DNA of 5,676 nucleotides, taken from NCBI RefSeq assembly GCF_031432425.1, contig NZ_JAVKPH010000079.1, positions 1 through 5,676 on the forward strand, given 5' to 3'. The stretch is from Ruixingdingia sedimenti. Lineage in GTDB: Bacteria > Pseudomonadota > Alphaproteobacteria > Rhodobacterales > Rhodobacteraceae. The notes below the pieces were generated by a model. That model was not told the DNA's origin, ran no database searches, and worked only from the letters and a program-made list of their open reading frames with translations. Shown one piece after another: positions 1 through 5,469 of this stretch. The position numbers and the translations under genes were made by a program. Each line of letters begins with the position of its first letter. The stretch's first letter is position 1.

Positions 1-895
1 GCGCCAGCACACCCAGCACGAGGCCGAGAGATGCGGCCCCCTGCCCGGTATGCAGCATGTAGATGGTTTCAGATATCTGTTCCCACATCGTCAGCTCGGC
101 CCAGGCCAGAAGCTCACCCGTCCCCTGATCGAGATAGCCGGTGCCGCGATCCGTCTTCAGAGTGAAGGCGTCCGTGGCGTCGCCAGGATAGGGAAAGCTC
201 AGCTCGCGCAACTCCGTGACAGCAATCACGGAGAGCGGCTCCATCGCAGCAAGCGAGACCCCGGTGCTGCCGCTGACCTCTGTCGGAAAGGTCGGCGGTG
301 CAGCTCCATCCGGCAGAAGATCGAAGGTCGAGGCGGCCATCCACAGTGCAGTCGCCGAGGACAAAACCAGCCCGGCGACCGCCACGCGGGCGATCCCGGT
401 ATGGATGCGGCTCGACGCCGGCCCGCGTAAAGGGGCGAACCAGCGCCGCCAGCCGCCCATGCGCCGCGCGACCAGCATCGCGCCGGAGACCGACAGGATC
501 AGCATCGCCACGGCGCCAATGGCCATGGTGATACGACCGGCATCGCCCAGGAACAGCGAACGGTGAAGGTTGGTCAACCAGCGTTTGACCGGATCGGGAT
601 CGGCGCTGGCGATGCCCTTGCCGGTCGCCGGGTCGATGACCGCCGCGCCGGGCGTGCCGTCGTCGAACCAGAACGCGGTGATCCGGCCCGACGGCGCGCG
701 CCGGATCTGCTCCACCCCCGGATAGGCAGCCAGGATACGTCCTGCGAGATCGGCGACGGTCAGCCCGGCCTCGACCTGCGGCGTGGAAAGCCGCTCGGCC
801 GCGGGAAAGACCGAGAGCGCCGCGCCGCTCAACGCAAGGGTCATGACGAGAATGAGGGCCAGCAGACCCGGCCAGCGATGCAGCGTGCGGATCAT
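1..895 (-). CDS. PepSY-associated membrane protein (PepSY_TM / PiuB-type), 3' end cut by window edge
   Basis: Translating the minus strand from ATG at 895-893 gives 298 residues that stay open to position 1, so the C-terminus lies outside the window. It begins with the RTLHRWPG pattern typical of PepSY_TM proteins. Hydrophobic segments lie at about residues 9-30, 121-143 and 167-188, and a fourth starts near 285. Histidines at membrane edges (H6, H111 in LHRSLFLG, H165 in RIHTGIAR, H282 in LHTG) are placed like the haem ligands expected in this family; a periplasmic PepSY-like stretch lies between the first two helices. Family members are linked to iron or siderophore uptake and inner-membrane reductase activity, and some carry a C-terminal flavodoxin/FAD reductase half, which cannot be judged here. 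The start is supported by GAGG 8 nt upstream, overlapping the stop of the DUF2271 gene; the genes are 9 nt apart and surely co-transcribed. Family call is firm, substrate unknown. Confidence 0.88.
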   Translation of the reverse strand, partial: MIRTLHRWPGLLALILVMTLALSGAALSVFPAAERLSTPQVEAGLTVADLAGRILAAYPGVEQIRRAPSGRITAFWFDDGTPGAAVIDPATGKGIASADPDPVKRWLTNLHRSLFLGDAGRITMAIGAVAMLILSVSGAMLVARRMGGWRRWFAPLRGPASSRIHTGIARVAVAGLVLSSATALWMAASTFDLLPDGAAPPTFPTEVSGSTGVSLAAMEPLSVIAVTELRELSFPYPGDATDAFTLKTDRGTGYLDQGTGELLAWAELTMWEQISETIYMLHTGQGAASLGLVLGVLA

Positions 896-904
896 GGCGT
901 TGCC

Positions 905-1375
905 TCACATGTCGTAGCGGAGGCTGGCGACATACCTGCGGCCGGGCGCAGGCTTTCCCGCTCCTGCCGTCGTCAGCGGCACGGCGATGTCGTTCGGGCT
1001 GTCGCGCATGTCCTCCACGGCGGCGTCGACATGCAGCGTATAGCCCGCATCGAACAGCGCATCGGCAAGGTCGAGGGTGATTTCGAGTGACCGGCCCGCG
1101 CCGACACTGGCGCCGGTGATGCCGTCGACCTGCGCCAGGTCGCCGCCGGTGGCGCGATACCAGTCGCTGAGATGTTCGTAATATTTCGACTTGCCGCCGG
1201 CCATCCACAGGGTTCCGGCATACGCCCCCTGCGCATCGGTGACGTAGAGGACGAGATAGGCACCATCGCCACCGTACGTGTTCAGGGTGGTGGTGAGGGT
1301 AACCGGCCGGGCCATGGCAAGGCTGGGCGCCACCAAGGCCGAAGTCAGCGCGAGTGCTGCAAGGATGGATTTCAT
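905..1375 (-). CDS. Secreted DUF2271 protein with a flavinylation-like DGITGAS motif
   Basis: 156 residues. A Sec signal peptide covers about residues 1-22 (cleavage near AMA|RP), and the rest is soluble, so it should be periplasmic. The body fits DUF2271: a beta-rich start (LTTTLNTYGGDGAYLVLYVTD), the LWMAGG...YYEHLSDWYRATGG region at about 56-78, then DGITGAS at 84-90. That last stretch fits the general Dxx(S/T)GA(T/S) pattern used by ApbE-type FMN transferases, with S90 at the acceptor position. DUF2271 genes are often found beside PepSY_TM and ApbE genes; no apbE is visible here, and the operon continues out of the window. The start at ATG 1375-1373 follows a purine-rich AGAAGAGAG stretch. 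It lies 26 nt after the PepSY gene and 9 nt before the PepSY_TM gene. Biochemical function is unproven; covalent FMN binding is inference. Confidence 0.85.
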   Translation of the reverse strand: MKSILAALALTSALVAPSLAMARPVTLTTTLNTYGGDGAYLVLYVTDAQGAYAGTLWMAGGKSKYYEHLSDWYRATGGDLAQVDGITGASVGAGRSLEITLDLADALFDAGYTLHVDAAVEDMRDSPNDIAVPLTTAGAGKPAPGRRYVASLRYDM

Positions 1376-1401
1376 GACTCTGCTCTCTTCTGCCTGATAT
1401 A

Positions 1402-1782
1402 TCAGTTCACCCGCACAACGGGCGGGGTGCCGTTCTGGAACAGCGGATTGGAGGGGGGTGCCGACGGAGCGACGGTGGGTGCATTGCCGCGATCCCGCTC
1501 GCGGATCTGCTGGCCATCCCTGTGGCGCAATTTGACGACCTGCAACGTCGCGGGATCCAGTTTGGCCTTGATGCGACGGCCCTGGGCATCGCGTCCCTTG
1601 ACCTCCCAGCAGCCGTCATCCGCCTCGATCTTCTCAACATGCCAACCGAGGCCGGTTACCGCCTGCATTACCGCTTCGCGTGGTTGCCAGGCCCCGTGCC
1701 CCACATGGCAGTCGTCACCTGCCATCGCCCCCGCCGCAGGCAATACCGCGAGAGCGGCTACGGCGATCAATAGAGTTTTCAT
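1402..1782 (-). CDS. Small periplasmic PepSY-domain protein (copy 3, Pro-rich tail)
   Basis: 126 residues. A signal peptide at about 1-21 (MKTLLIAVAALAVLPAAGAMA|GDD) is followed by one PepSY-like domain at about 25-88, with W32, GW at 46-47, DDGCWE at 55-60 and LDPATLQV at 75-82. It shares with the other two small PepSY proteins here the invariant Cys25 and Cys58, which could form a disulfide. The tail from about residue 90 is charged, then rich in Pro, Ala and Asn, and has no match in the sisters. The start at 1782 is preferred to an ATG 8 codons upstream because AAAGGA sits 10 nt before it and a signal peptide begins at once. PepSY domains are known in peptidase propeptides and envelope sensor or redox systems; a specific role cannot be read here. 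It lies 111 nt downstream of copy 2, behind a hairpin, with no visible operator of its own. Confidence 0.87.
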   Translation of the reverse strand: MKTLLIAVAALAVLPAAGAMAGDDCHVGHGAWQPREAVMQAVTGLGWHVEKIEADDGCWEVKGRDAQGRRIKAKLDPATLQVVKLRHRDGQQIRERDRGNAPTVAPSAPPSNPLFQNGTPPVVRVN

Positions 1783-1857
1783 GGTTCGAATGTCCTTTAC
1801 GATCATCTCGGGGGCACTTTCCTGGCTATGGCCGAGGCGAACGCCCGTGTGGAAAGA

Positions 1858-1883
1858 GGTCCACCTCGATGATGAGGTGGACC
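1858..1883 (-). terminator. Perfect 10-bp hairpin between two pepSY genes (attenuator or partial terminator)
   Basis: A perfect inverted repeat, GGTCCACCTC at 1858-1867 and GAGGTGGACC at 1874-1883, encloses a 6-nt loop. It begins 10 nt past the stop codon of pepSY copy 2. Reading on the minus strand, the stem is followed by TCTTTCC, a short and broken pyrimidine tract, so full intrinsic termination is doubtful. Because copy 3 and the redox genes follow in the same direction, it may instead lower downstream transcription or protect the 3' end of the first gene's mRNA. Confidence 0.6.
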
Positions 1884-1893
1884 CTTGCAGCCA

Positions 1894-2196
1894 TCAGTTG
1901 CGCTTCTCGGGCTTGGTGCCGTCGCTCCAGCGTTTGACCTTGCCGTCGATCACCTCGAGCGTTCCGGGATCGACGGTCATCTTCAGGCTGTTGCCGCCCT
2001 GGTCGATGACGTTCAGTTCGTAGCAGCCGTCGTCGAGTTCCATTTTCGAGATGGTCCAACCGAACTCGTCGGTCACTTGAATGAGAGCTTCCCACGATTG
2101 CATGTTCTCGGTCGGAACGTTGCATTTCTCACCAGCGAACGCGGCCCCGGCGGGGATCGCGAGGGCCAATGCGGTGGCGGTCAGGATGGTTTTCAT
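1894..2196 (-). CDS. Small periplasmic PepSY-domain protein (copy 2), first gene of operon B
   Basis: 100 residues. A signal peptide at about 1-21 (MKTILTATALALAIPAGAAF, then A|GEK) precedes one PepSY-like domain: C25, W35, FGW at 45-47, MELDDGCYE at 52-60, VDPGTLEV at 75-82. The C-terminus is short and charged (KRWSDGTKPEKRN). Cys25 and Cys58 are at the same positions as in the two sister proteins. The reading frame is open further upstream, but the start at 2196 is chosen because a strong TGAGGAG site lies 7 nt before it, a signal peptide follows, and the upstream stretch holds the operator and promoter. It is likely the first gene of a transcript running through copy 3, DUF2271 and PepSY_TM. 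Likely controlled by the two-component system through the 51-bp element 52 bp upstream. Periplasmic location is solid; function (redox, metal handling or modulation of the sensor) is inference. Confidence 0.87.
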   Translation of the reverse strand: MKTILTATALALAIPAGAAFAGEKCNVPTENMQSWEALIQVTDEFGWTISKMELDDGCYELNVIDQGGNSLKMTVDPGTLEVIDGKVKRWSDGTKPEKRN

Positions 2197-2232
2197 GGCT
2201 ATGCTCCTCAGCCTTGGTTGCCTGATGAAACC

Positions 2233-2265
2233 AATCTGGAGGGGGCGGCTGACGTGATCCTGATC
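2233..2265 (-). promoter_or_regulatory. Predicted regulator-dependent promoter of operon B (pepSY copy 2)
   Basis: On the minus strand a tandem pair of half-sites, GATCAGG-N4-CGTCAGC (2265-2248), is followed after 9 bp by CAGATT (2238-2233), a weak -10. No good -35 is present, as expected where an activator replaces it. The predicted transcript start near 2226 would give a leader of about 30 nt. The call rests on exact positional agreement with the two promoters at 3356-3436. Confidence 0.55.
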
Positions 2266-2298
2266 GCCGCGGAAAACCTGCGTCAGCTTCTCGTCAGC
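2248..2298. promoter_or_regulatory. 51-bp dyad operator, element 1 (candidate response-regulator binding site)
   Basis: Four half-sites are visible on the plus strand: GCTGACG (2248-2254) and CCTGATC (2259-2265) in one orientation, then CGTCAGC (2281-2287) and CGTCAGC (2292-2298) in the other. Members of each pair are spaced 11 bp apart, one helical turn, as is usual for tandem sites of OmpR/PhoB-family regulators. The element is the same length as the one at 3371-3421 and matches it at 35 of 51 positions. Only its minus-strand side faces a gene and a -10-like hexamer; the plus-strand side has neither. Confidence 0.68.
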
Positions 2299-2326
2299 CT
2301 GCCGCGACGAACCGCAGCGGTTGCAC

Positions 2327-2359
2327 AAAACAAACAGGCCCCGCCAAACAGGCGGGGCC
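2327..2359 (-). terminator. Rho-independent terminator of the pepSY-b561 operon
   Basis: A perfect 9-bp GC stem, GGCCCCGCC at 2337-2345 and GGCGGGGCC at 2351-2359, encloses the 5-nt loop AAACA. On the minus strand it is followed directly by TGTTTGTTTT (2336-2327). It starts 23 nt after the b561 stop codon and separates this operon from the promoter of operon B. Confidence 0.87.
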
Positions 2360-2382
2360 AGAACAGCGGGAATACGTAACGA

Positions 2383-3015
2383 TCAGGTCACGTCATTTGT
2401 GCCGGGAGGGCGCTTTCGGCCCGTGACCATGGCACGGGGCAGGTTCTCCCGATGGCGCCATGAGGTGACGGCCACACCCCCAACATGCAAGGCCACGAGA
2501 ACCAGAGCCATGTTGGCCAGCATTTCATGCACCTCCTTCAAGGTCCTGTCCCCTCTGACTTCCCGGTTTCCGTGCTCGCCCGCAACCGTCACGGCCCGGG
2601 CTTCCTCGATCGATTGTTCGAGCAGCCAGCCGCTCAGCGCGGTGCCGGAAAGCGTGACCATGAGTGCCACGATCATCGCGGCGCCGGCCGGGTTGTGCCC
2701 GAGATGGCGTCGCTCGCGCCCGTGCAGCATGTCCCCGAGATAGGCCAGCGTCGCGGCGGGGCCACGCACGAATTGCGTGAAACGGGCATGGCGGCTGCCA
2801 ACGAAACCCCAGATCAGGCGAATGGCAAGCAACGCCGCCACCGCGTAACCGGCCGCCTCGTGAAGCGGCTGCACCTCGTCCGCCGCGAGCCATGCCACTG
2901 CAAAGGCGGCAACCAGACCCCAGTGAGAGCTGCGCACCAACGGATCCCAGACCAGCACCGTGCGCGTAGTATCGGCGACGTCCTGAATGCCGTCACCCTT
3001 CATCATCTCAGTCAT
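2383..3015 (-). CDS. Cytochrome b561-type diheme membrane protein
   Basis: 210 residues, close to the usual size of four-helix b-type cytochromes of the b561/Ni-Fe-hydrogenase cytochrome b group. The N-terminus holds the family pattern VWDPLVRSSHW (22-32). Hydrophobic segments lie at about 33-46, 54-73, 110-130 and 165-186. H31, H52 (LHEAAGY), H163 (VHEML) and H177 (LHVGG) are placed as the likely ligands of two haems; LGHNPAG at 105-111 is another family mark. It should pass electrons within or across the inner membrane, but donor and acceptor are not shown. The start at ATG 3015 is chosen because AGAGAG lies 7 nt upstream and it overlaps the pepSY stop by 8 nt, which suggests translational coupling; ATGs at 3006 and 3003 are weaker alternatives. 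A terminator follows. Family confidence is high, partner inferred. Confidence 0.9.
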   Translation of the reverse strand: MTEMMKGDGIQDVADTTRTVLVWDPLVRSSHWGLVAAFAVAWLAADEVQPLHEAAGYAVAALLAIRLIWGFVGSRHARFTQFVRGPAATLAYLGDMLHGRERRHLGHNPAGAAMIVALMVTLSGTALSGWLLEQSIEEARAVTVAGEHGNREVRGDRTLKEVHEMLANMALVLVALHVGGVAVTSWRHRENLPRAMVTGRKRPPGTNDVT

Positions 3016-3322
3016 GTTTGTGCTCTCTGCCCTCACGGGAGCGCCGATCATCTCCGTCCTTGTATTCGATCTCGATCACCTGAAGCGTGCCGGGATCGAC
3101 CGTCACCTCGATGCGGCGTCCTTCCCGGTCTGTGCCTTTTATCTCGTAGCAGCCGTCGTCGATTTTGATGCGCCGCACCACCCATCCGTTTTCTTCCGCG
3201 AGCCGCACTACCGCGCTTCTTGGCTGCCAATCTGCCAGCGGCACGGCACAGTCGTCGCCGGCAAGTGCAGCCCCGGACGGAAGGGCCGCGAGAAAGGTCA
3301 GAATTGTCAGCGATCTCTTCAT
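3008..3322 (-). CDS. Small periplasmic PepSY-domain protein (copy 1), divergent from the response regulator
   Basis: 104 residues. A signal peptide at about 1-21 (MKRSLTILTFLAALPSGAAL, then A|GDD) precedes one PepSY-like domain: C25, W32, NGW at 45-47, IKIDDGCYE at 52-60, VDPGTLQV at 75-82. The tail from about residue 88 is strongly charged and ends in HKHD, which could bind metal, though this is only suggestive. Cys25 and Cys58 match the sister copies exactly. GGAG lies 8 nt before the start at 3322; a much longer open frame upstream runs antisense through the regulator gene and is not used. It is the first gene of a two-gene operon with b561 and is transcribed away from the two-component genes under a shared 51-bp operator. 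Adjacency suggests it either serves the output of the system or modulates the sensor in the periplasm; neither is proven. Confidence 0.9.
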   Translation of the reverse strand: MKRSLTILTFLAALPSGAALAGDDCAVPLADWQPRSAVVRLAEENGWVVRRIKIDDGCYEIKGTDREGRRIEVTVDPGTLQVIEIEYKDGDDRRSREGREHKHD

Positions 3323-3355
3323 GGACCACACTCCGTATAACGGCCATTGGATGAC

Positions 3356-3388
3356 ATTCTGCGCCACGAACCTGACGGGATGCTGAAG
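3356..3388 (-). promoter_or_regulatory. Predicted regulator-dependent promoter of pepSY copy 1-b561
   Basis: On the minus strand CTTCAGC-N4-CGTCAGG (3388-3371) is followed after 9 bp by CAGAAT (3361-3356), which matches TATAAT at four of six positions. There is no recognisable -35. A start near 3349 would give a leader of about 27 nt. Spacing is identical to the operon B and operon C promoters. Confidence 0.57.
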
Positions 3389-3421
3389 CCCGGGGCGTCC
3401 CGCCATCAGCTTTGCGTCAGC
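3371..3421. promoter_or_regulatory. 51-bp dyad operator, element 2, shared by divergent operons A and C
   Basis: Plus-strand half-sites CCTGACG (3371-3377) and GCTGAAG (3382-3388) are followed by the inverted pair CATCAGC (3404-3410) and CGTCAGC (3415-3421). Each pair is spaced 11 bp apart. The element lies midway between two divergent genes, with one -10-like hexamer exactly 9 bp beyond each end. This fits two regulator dimers, one per arm, activating both directions. Its layout is copied at 2248-2298. Which protein binds is inferred from the adjacent OmpR-family gene. Confidence 0.7.
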
Positions 3422-3436
3422 CTGGATCGCCATAAT
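3404..3436 (+). promoter_or_regulatory. Predicted autoregulated promoter of the two-component operon
   Basis: CATCAGC-N4-CGTCAGC (3404-3421) is followed after 9 bp by CATAAT (3431-3436), a five-of-six match to the -10 consensus. The position of the -35 is taken by the half-sites. A start near 3443 would leave a leader of about 21 nt before the regulator ATG at 3464. It suggests positive autoregulation. Confidence 0.62.
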
Positions 3437-3463
3437 GGCCAGAGGCAAACGAGTAGGAAGATC

Positions 3464-4123
3464 ATGCGGATCCTGCTGATCGAGGATGATACCGTTCTGG
3501 GTGCCGCCGTGCGGGACCAGATCGCCGCGGGTGGCCAGTCGGTGGATTGGGTCACGCGTCTGGACGCGGCCGGCGATGCGATGGCCGGCACCGGCTATGA
3601 TCTGGTATTGCTGGACCTCATGCTGCCCGACGGACGCGGCATCACCTTCCTTCGGTCGCTGCGCACCAGCGGCGACGTGACGCCGGTGATCATCCTGACC
3701 GCGCTGGACCAGATTTCGGACCGGATCGAAGGTTTGAACGCCGGTGCCGACGACTATCTGGTGAAGCCCTTCGATCTGGCCGAGCTTTCCGCGCGGATCG
3801 GCTCGGTCGCGCGGCGCTATAGCGGCAATCCCAACCCGATCATCGTCCACGGCGCGCTTGCCGTCGACCTTGCCTCGCGCAGCATCCGCCGCGACGGCCG
3901 GCCGGTGCAGCTCACCGCACGTGAATGGGCACTGTTCGAGGCGTTCCTCACCCGCCCGGGGCATCTTCTGTCCAAGGCACAGCTTGAGGAAAAGCTTTAT
4001 GCCTTCGATACGGAGGTGGAAAGCAACACTATCGAGGTCCATGTCAGCCGGCTGCGCAAGAAGCTGGGCGCCGAGGTGATCGAGACCGAGCGCGGGTTGG
4101 GCTACCGGCTAGGTTCGCCATGA
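3464..4123 (+). CDS. OmpR-family response regulator, QseB/PmrA type
   Basis: 219 residues, the usual length for this family. The receiver domain at about 1-115 has the acidic pocket E7-D8-D9, the phospho-acceptor D51 (LLDLMLP), T79 (ILTA) and K101 (VKPF), so it should be phosphorylated normally. The winged-helix DNA-binding domain at about 125-216 shows LTAREWALFEAF, the LEEKLYAFDTEVESNTIEVH stretch and GLGYRLG, which closely resemble QseB and PmrA. The start is at 3464, where the protein begins MRILLIEDD and AGGAAG lies just upstream; an earlier in-frame ATG at 3347 would run through the operator. The stop overlaps the kinase start (ATGA), so the two are co-transcribed and coupled. It probably binds the CGTCAG-type repeats upstream of its own gene and of the two pepSY operons. 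The family is certain; whether it is a true orthologue of QseB, PmrA or FeuP is not decidable here. Confidence 0.95.
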   Translation: MRILLIEDDTVLGAAVRDQIAAGGQSVDWVTRLDAAGDAMAGTGYDLVLLDLMLPDGRGITFLRSLRTSGDVTPVIILTALDQISDRIEGLNAGADDYLVKPFDLAELSARIGSVARRYSGNPNPIIVHGALAVDLASRSIRRDGRPVQLTAREWALFEAFLTRPGHLLSKAQLEEKLYAFDTEVESNTIEVHVSRLRKKLGAEVIETERGLGYRLGSP

Positions 4124-5469
4124 CGATGCCACGCAGCCTTCAGATGCGGTTGGGGGTGTCGCTGGGTATCCTTCTGACGCTTCTGTGGATCGCGGCCGCC
4201 GCCGTCACGGCGGTCATGCTGCGGCACGAGATGGACAGGATCTTCGACTCGTCGCTACAGGAGGCGGCGCAGCGCCTGCTGCCGCTGGCCGCTGTCGAGA
4301 TCGTCGGACGTGAGGAGGAAGGTGTGACACAACACCTTGCCGACCTGCGCGACCACGACGAATTCCTCACCTATATCGTGCGCGATGACGAAGGGCGAAT
4401 TCTTCTGCAATCGCATGAGGCCGATCCCGCCATCTTCCCTGAATGGGACGGGCCGGGCTTTCGCACGACCGCAACCCATCGCCTGTATGGCGAGGACGCC
4501 CTCCAAGGCACGATCCGCCTCACGGTCGCCGAGCCGCTTGCCCATCGCGCGGCGGCGGCACGCGATGTCTGGGCGGGCCTGGGGTTGCCGTTGCTGGTAT
4601 TCATCCCTGCCGCACTGTTGGCGATCGTATTGACTGTCCGCTCGGGTCTGGCCCCGTTGCGCCGCTACCGCGACCGGCTGGCCGCGCGTTCGCCGCGCGA
4701 CCTCGCCCCCGTCGCCTGCGACGATCTTCCCGTCGAGGCCGCCCCGGTGGGGGCGGCGATCAATGTGCTTCTGGCGCAACTCAAATCCACATTCGAGGCC
4801 GAACGCACCTTCGCCGCCAACGCAGCGCATGAATTGCGAACACCGCTGGCAGGCGCAATCGCGCAGGCCCAGCGGATACAGGTAGAAACGAAAGATACCG
4901 GTGCCGGCCACAGGGCCGCCGAGATCGAGGCTTCTCTGAAGCGGCTGGCCCGGATCGCGGAACGGCTTCTGCAACTGGCCCGAGCAGAAGGCGGGCGGTT
5001 ACGGCTCGATCACCTATCCGATCTTCGCATCACTGCCCGTCTGGTCGTGGACGATATCGAGAGGACAGCACCGAACCGGATCGTGCTCGCCCTGCCGGAG
5101 CACCCGGTAATGTCCGACCTCGACCCCGATGCGTTTGGCATCATCGGCCGCAACCTCATTGAGAACGCCCTGCGGCACGGCGCATCCGACAAACCGATCG
5201 AGGTCAGCCTCAGTGAGGACGGCACGTTCCGCGTCGCCAATGACGGCCCCGTCGTGCCCGCCGAGGCGCTTGGCCGGCTGACCCGTCGTTTCGAGAGGGG
5301 GGCAGCCAAAACGGAAGGCAGCGGGCTTGGCCTTGCCATCGTCGCCGGCATTGCGGACCGGATTTCGTCAAAGCTCACCTTGCAATCGCCGAGGCCGGGA
5401 AGCTCATCCGGCTTTGAAGCGGCGGTGGTCCTGCCAACAGCTTCGCGGCAACCAACATCGTCTCGCTAG
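4120..5469 (+). CDS. Membrane sensor histidine kinase partnered with the response regulator
   Basis: 449 residues, similar in length to QseC. Transmembrane helices lie at about 13-34 and 152-173, enclosing a periplasmic sensor region of roughly 115 residues with an acidic patch (EEE at 65-67, DLRDHDE at 75-81). A HAMP-like linker (about 174-227, starting SGLAPLRRYRDRL) leads to the HisKA box AAHELRTP, with phospho-acceptor H237. The ATPase domain is complete: N box NLIENALRHG (345-354), VANDGP (372-377), F box RFERG (390-394) and G2 box GSGLGLAI (400-407). It should therefore autophosphorylate and transfer to D51 of the regulator. The gene starts at ATG 4120 inside the regulator stop codon. 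The signal is unknown; neighbours point to a redox or metal cue at the envelope, and the periplasmic PepSY proteins could contact the sensor region. No further plus-strand gene follows. Confidence 0.95.
   Translation: MTMPRSLQMRLGVSLGILLTLLWIAAAAVTAVMLRHEMDRIFDSSLQEAAQRLLPLAAVEIVGREEEGVTQHLADLRDHDEFLTYIVRDDEGRILLQSHEADPAIFPEWDGPGFRTTATHRLYGEDALQGTIRLTVAEPLAHRAAAARDVWAGLGLPLLVFIPAALLAIVLTVRSGLAPLRRYRDRLAARSPRDLAPVACDDLPVEAAPVGAAINVLLAQLKSTFEAERTFAANAAHELRTPLAGAIAQAQRIQVETKDTGAGHRAAEIEASLKRLARIAERLLQLARAEGGRLRLDHLSDLRITARLVVDDIERTAPNRIVLALPEHPVMSDLDPDAFGIIGRNLIENALRHGASDKPIEVSLSEDGTFRVANDGPVVPAEALGRLTRRFERGAAKTEGSGLGLAIVAGIADRISSKLTLQSPRPGSSSGFEAAVVLPTASRQPTSSR

Noticed and set aside
971..977. 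Isolated CGTCAGC inside the DUF2271 gene
   Set aside because: It is a single half-site with no partner 11 bp away and no promoter near, so it is probably chance in GC-rich coding DNA.
114..1208. Long minus-strand open frame of 364 codons
   Set aside because: It is an out-of-frame shadow of the PepSY_TM and DUF2271 genes, extremely rich in Arg and His, with no recognisable domain. The true frames show signal peptide, helices and family motifs.
1172..2023. Plus-strand frame of 283 codons over the pepSY/DUF2271 genes
   Set aside because: It is antisense to three well-supported genes, has unnatural composition and no domain.
2197..2328. 44-codon N-terminal extension of pepSY copy 2
   Set aside because: It runs through the 51-bp operator and promoter and would bury the signal peptide; TGAGGAG directly before 2196 decides the start.
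3371..3421. Reading the dyad as an RNA hairpin or riboswitch
   Set aside because: It lies upstream of the predicted -10 on both sides, so it would not be transcribed by either operon. Pairing is imperfect and the conserved positions are the 11-bp phased half-sites.
3347..3463. Earlier in-frame ATG for the response regulator
   Set aside because: The added residues resemble no receiver domain and overlap the operator and -10. MRILLIEDD at 3464 is the standard start.
3323..4042. Upstream extension of the pepSY copy 1 frame, antisense to the response regulator
   Set aside because: The frame stays open only because of GC-rich antisense codons. It covers the operator and the regulator gene, and the signal peptide with a ribosome site at 3322 fixes the real start.
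4255..4974. Minus-strand frame of 239 codons inside the kinase gene
   Set aside because: It is antisense to the conserved kinase, which is intact in its own frame throughout.
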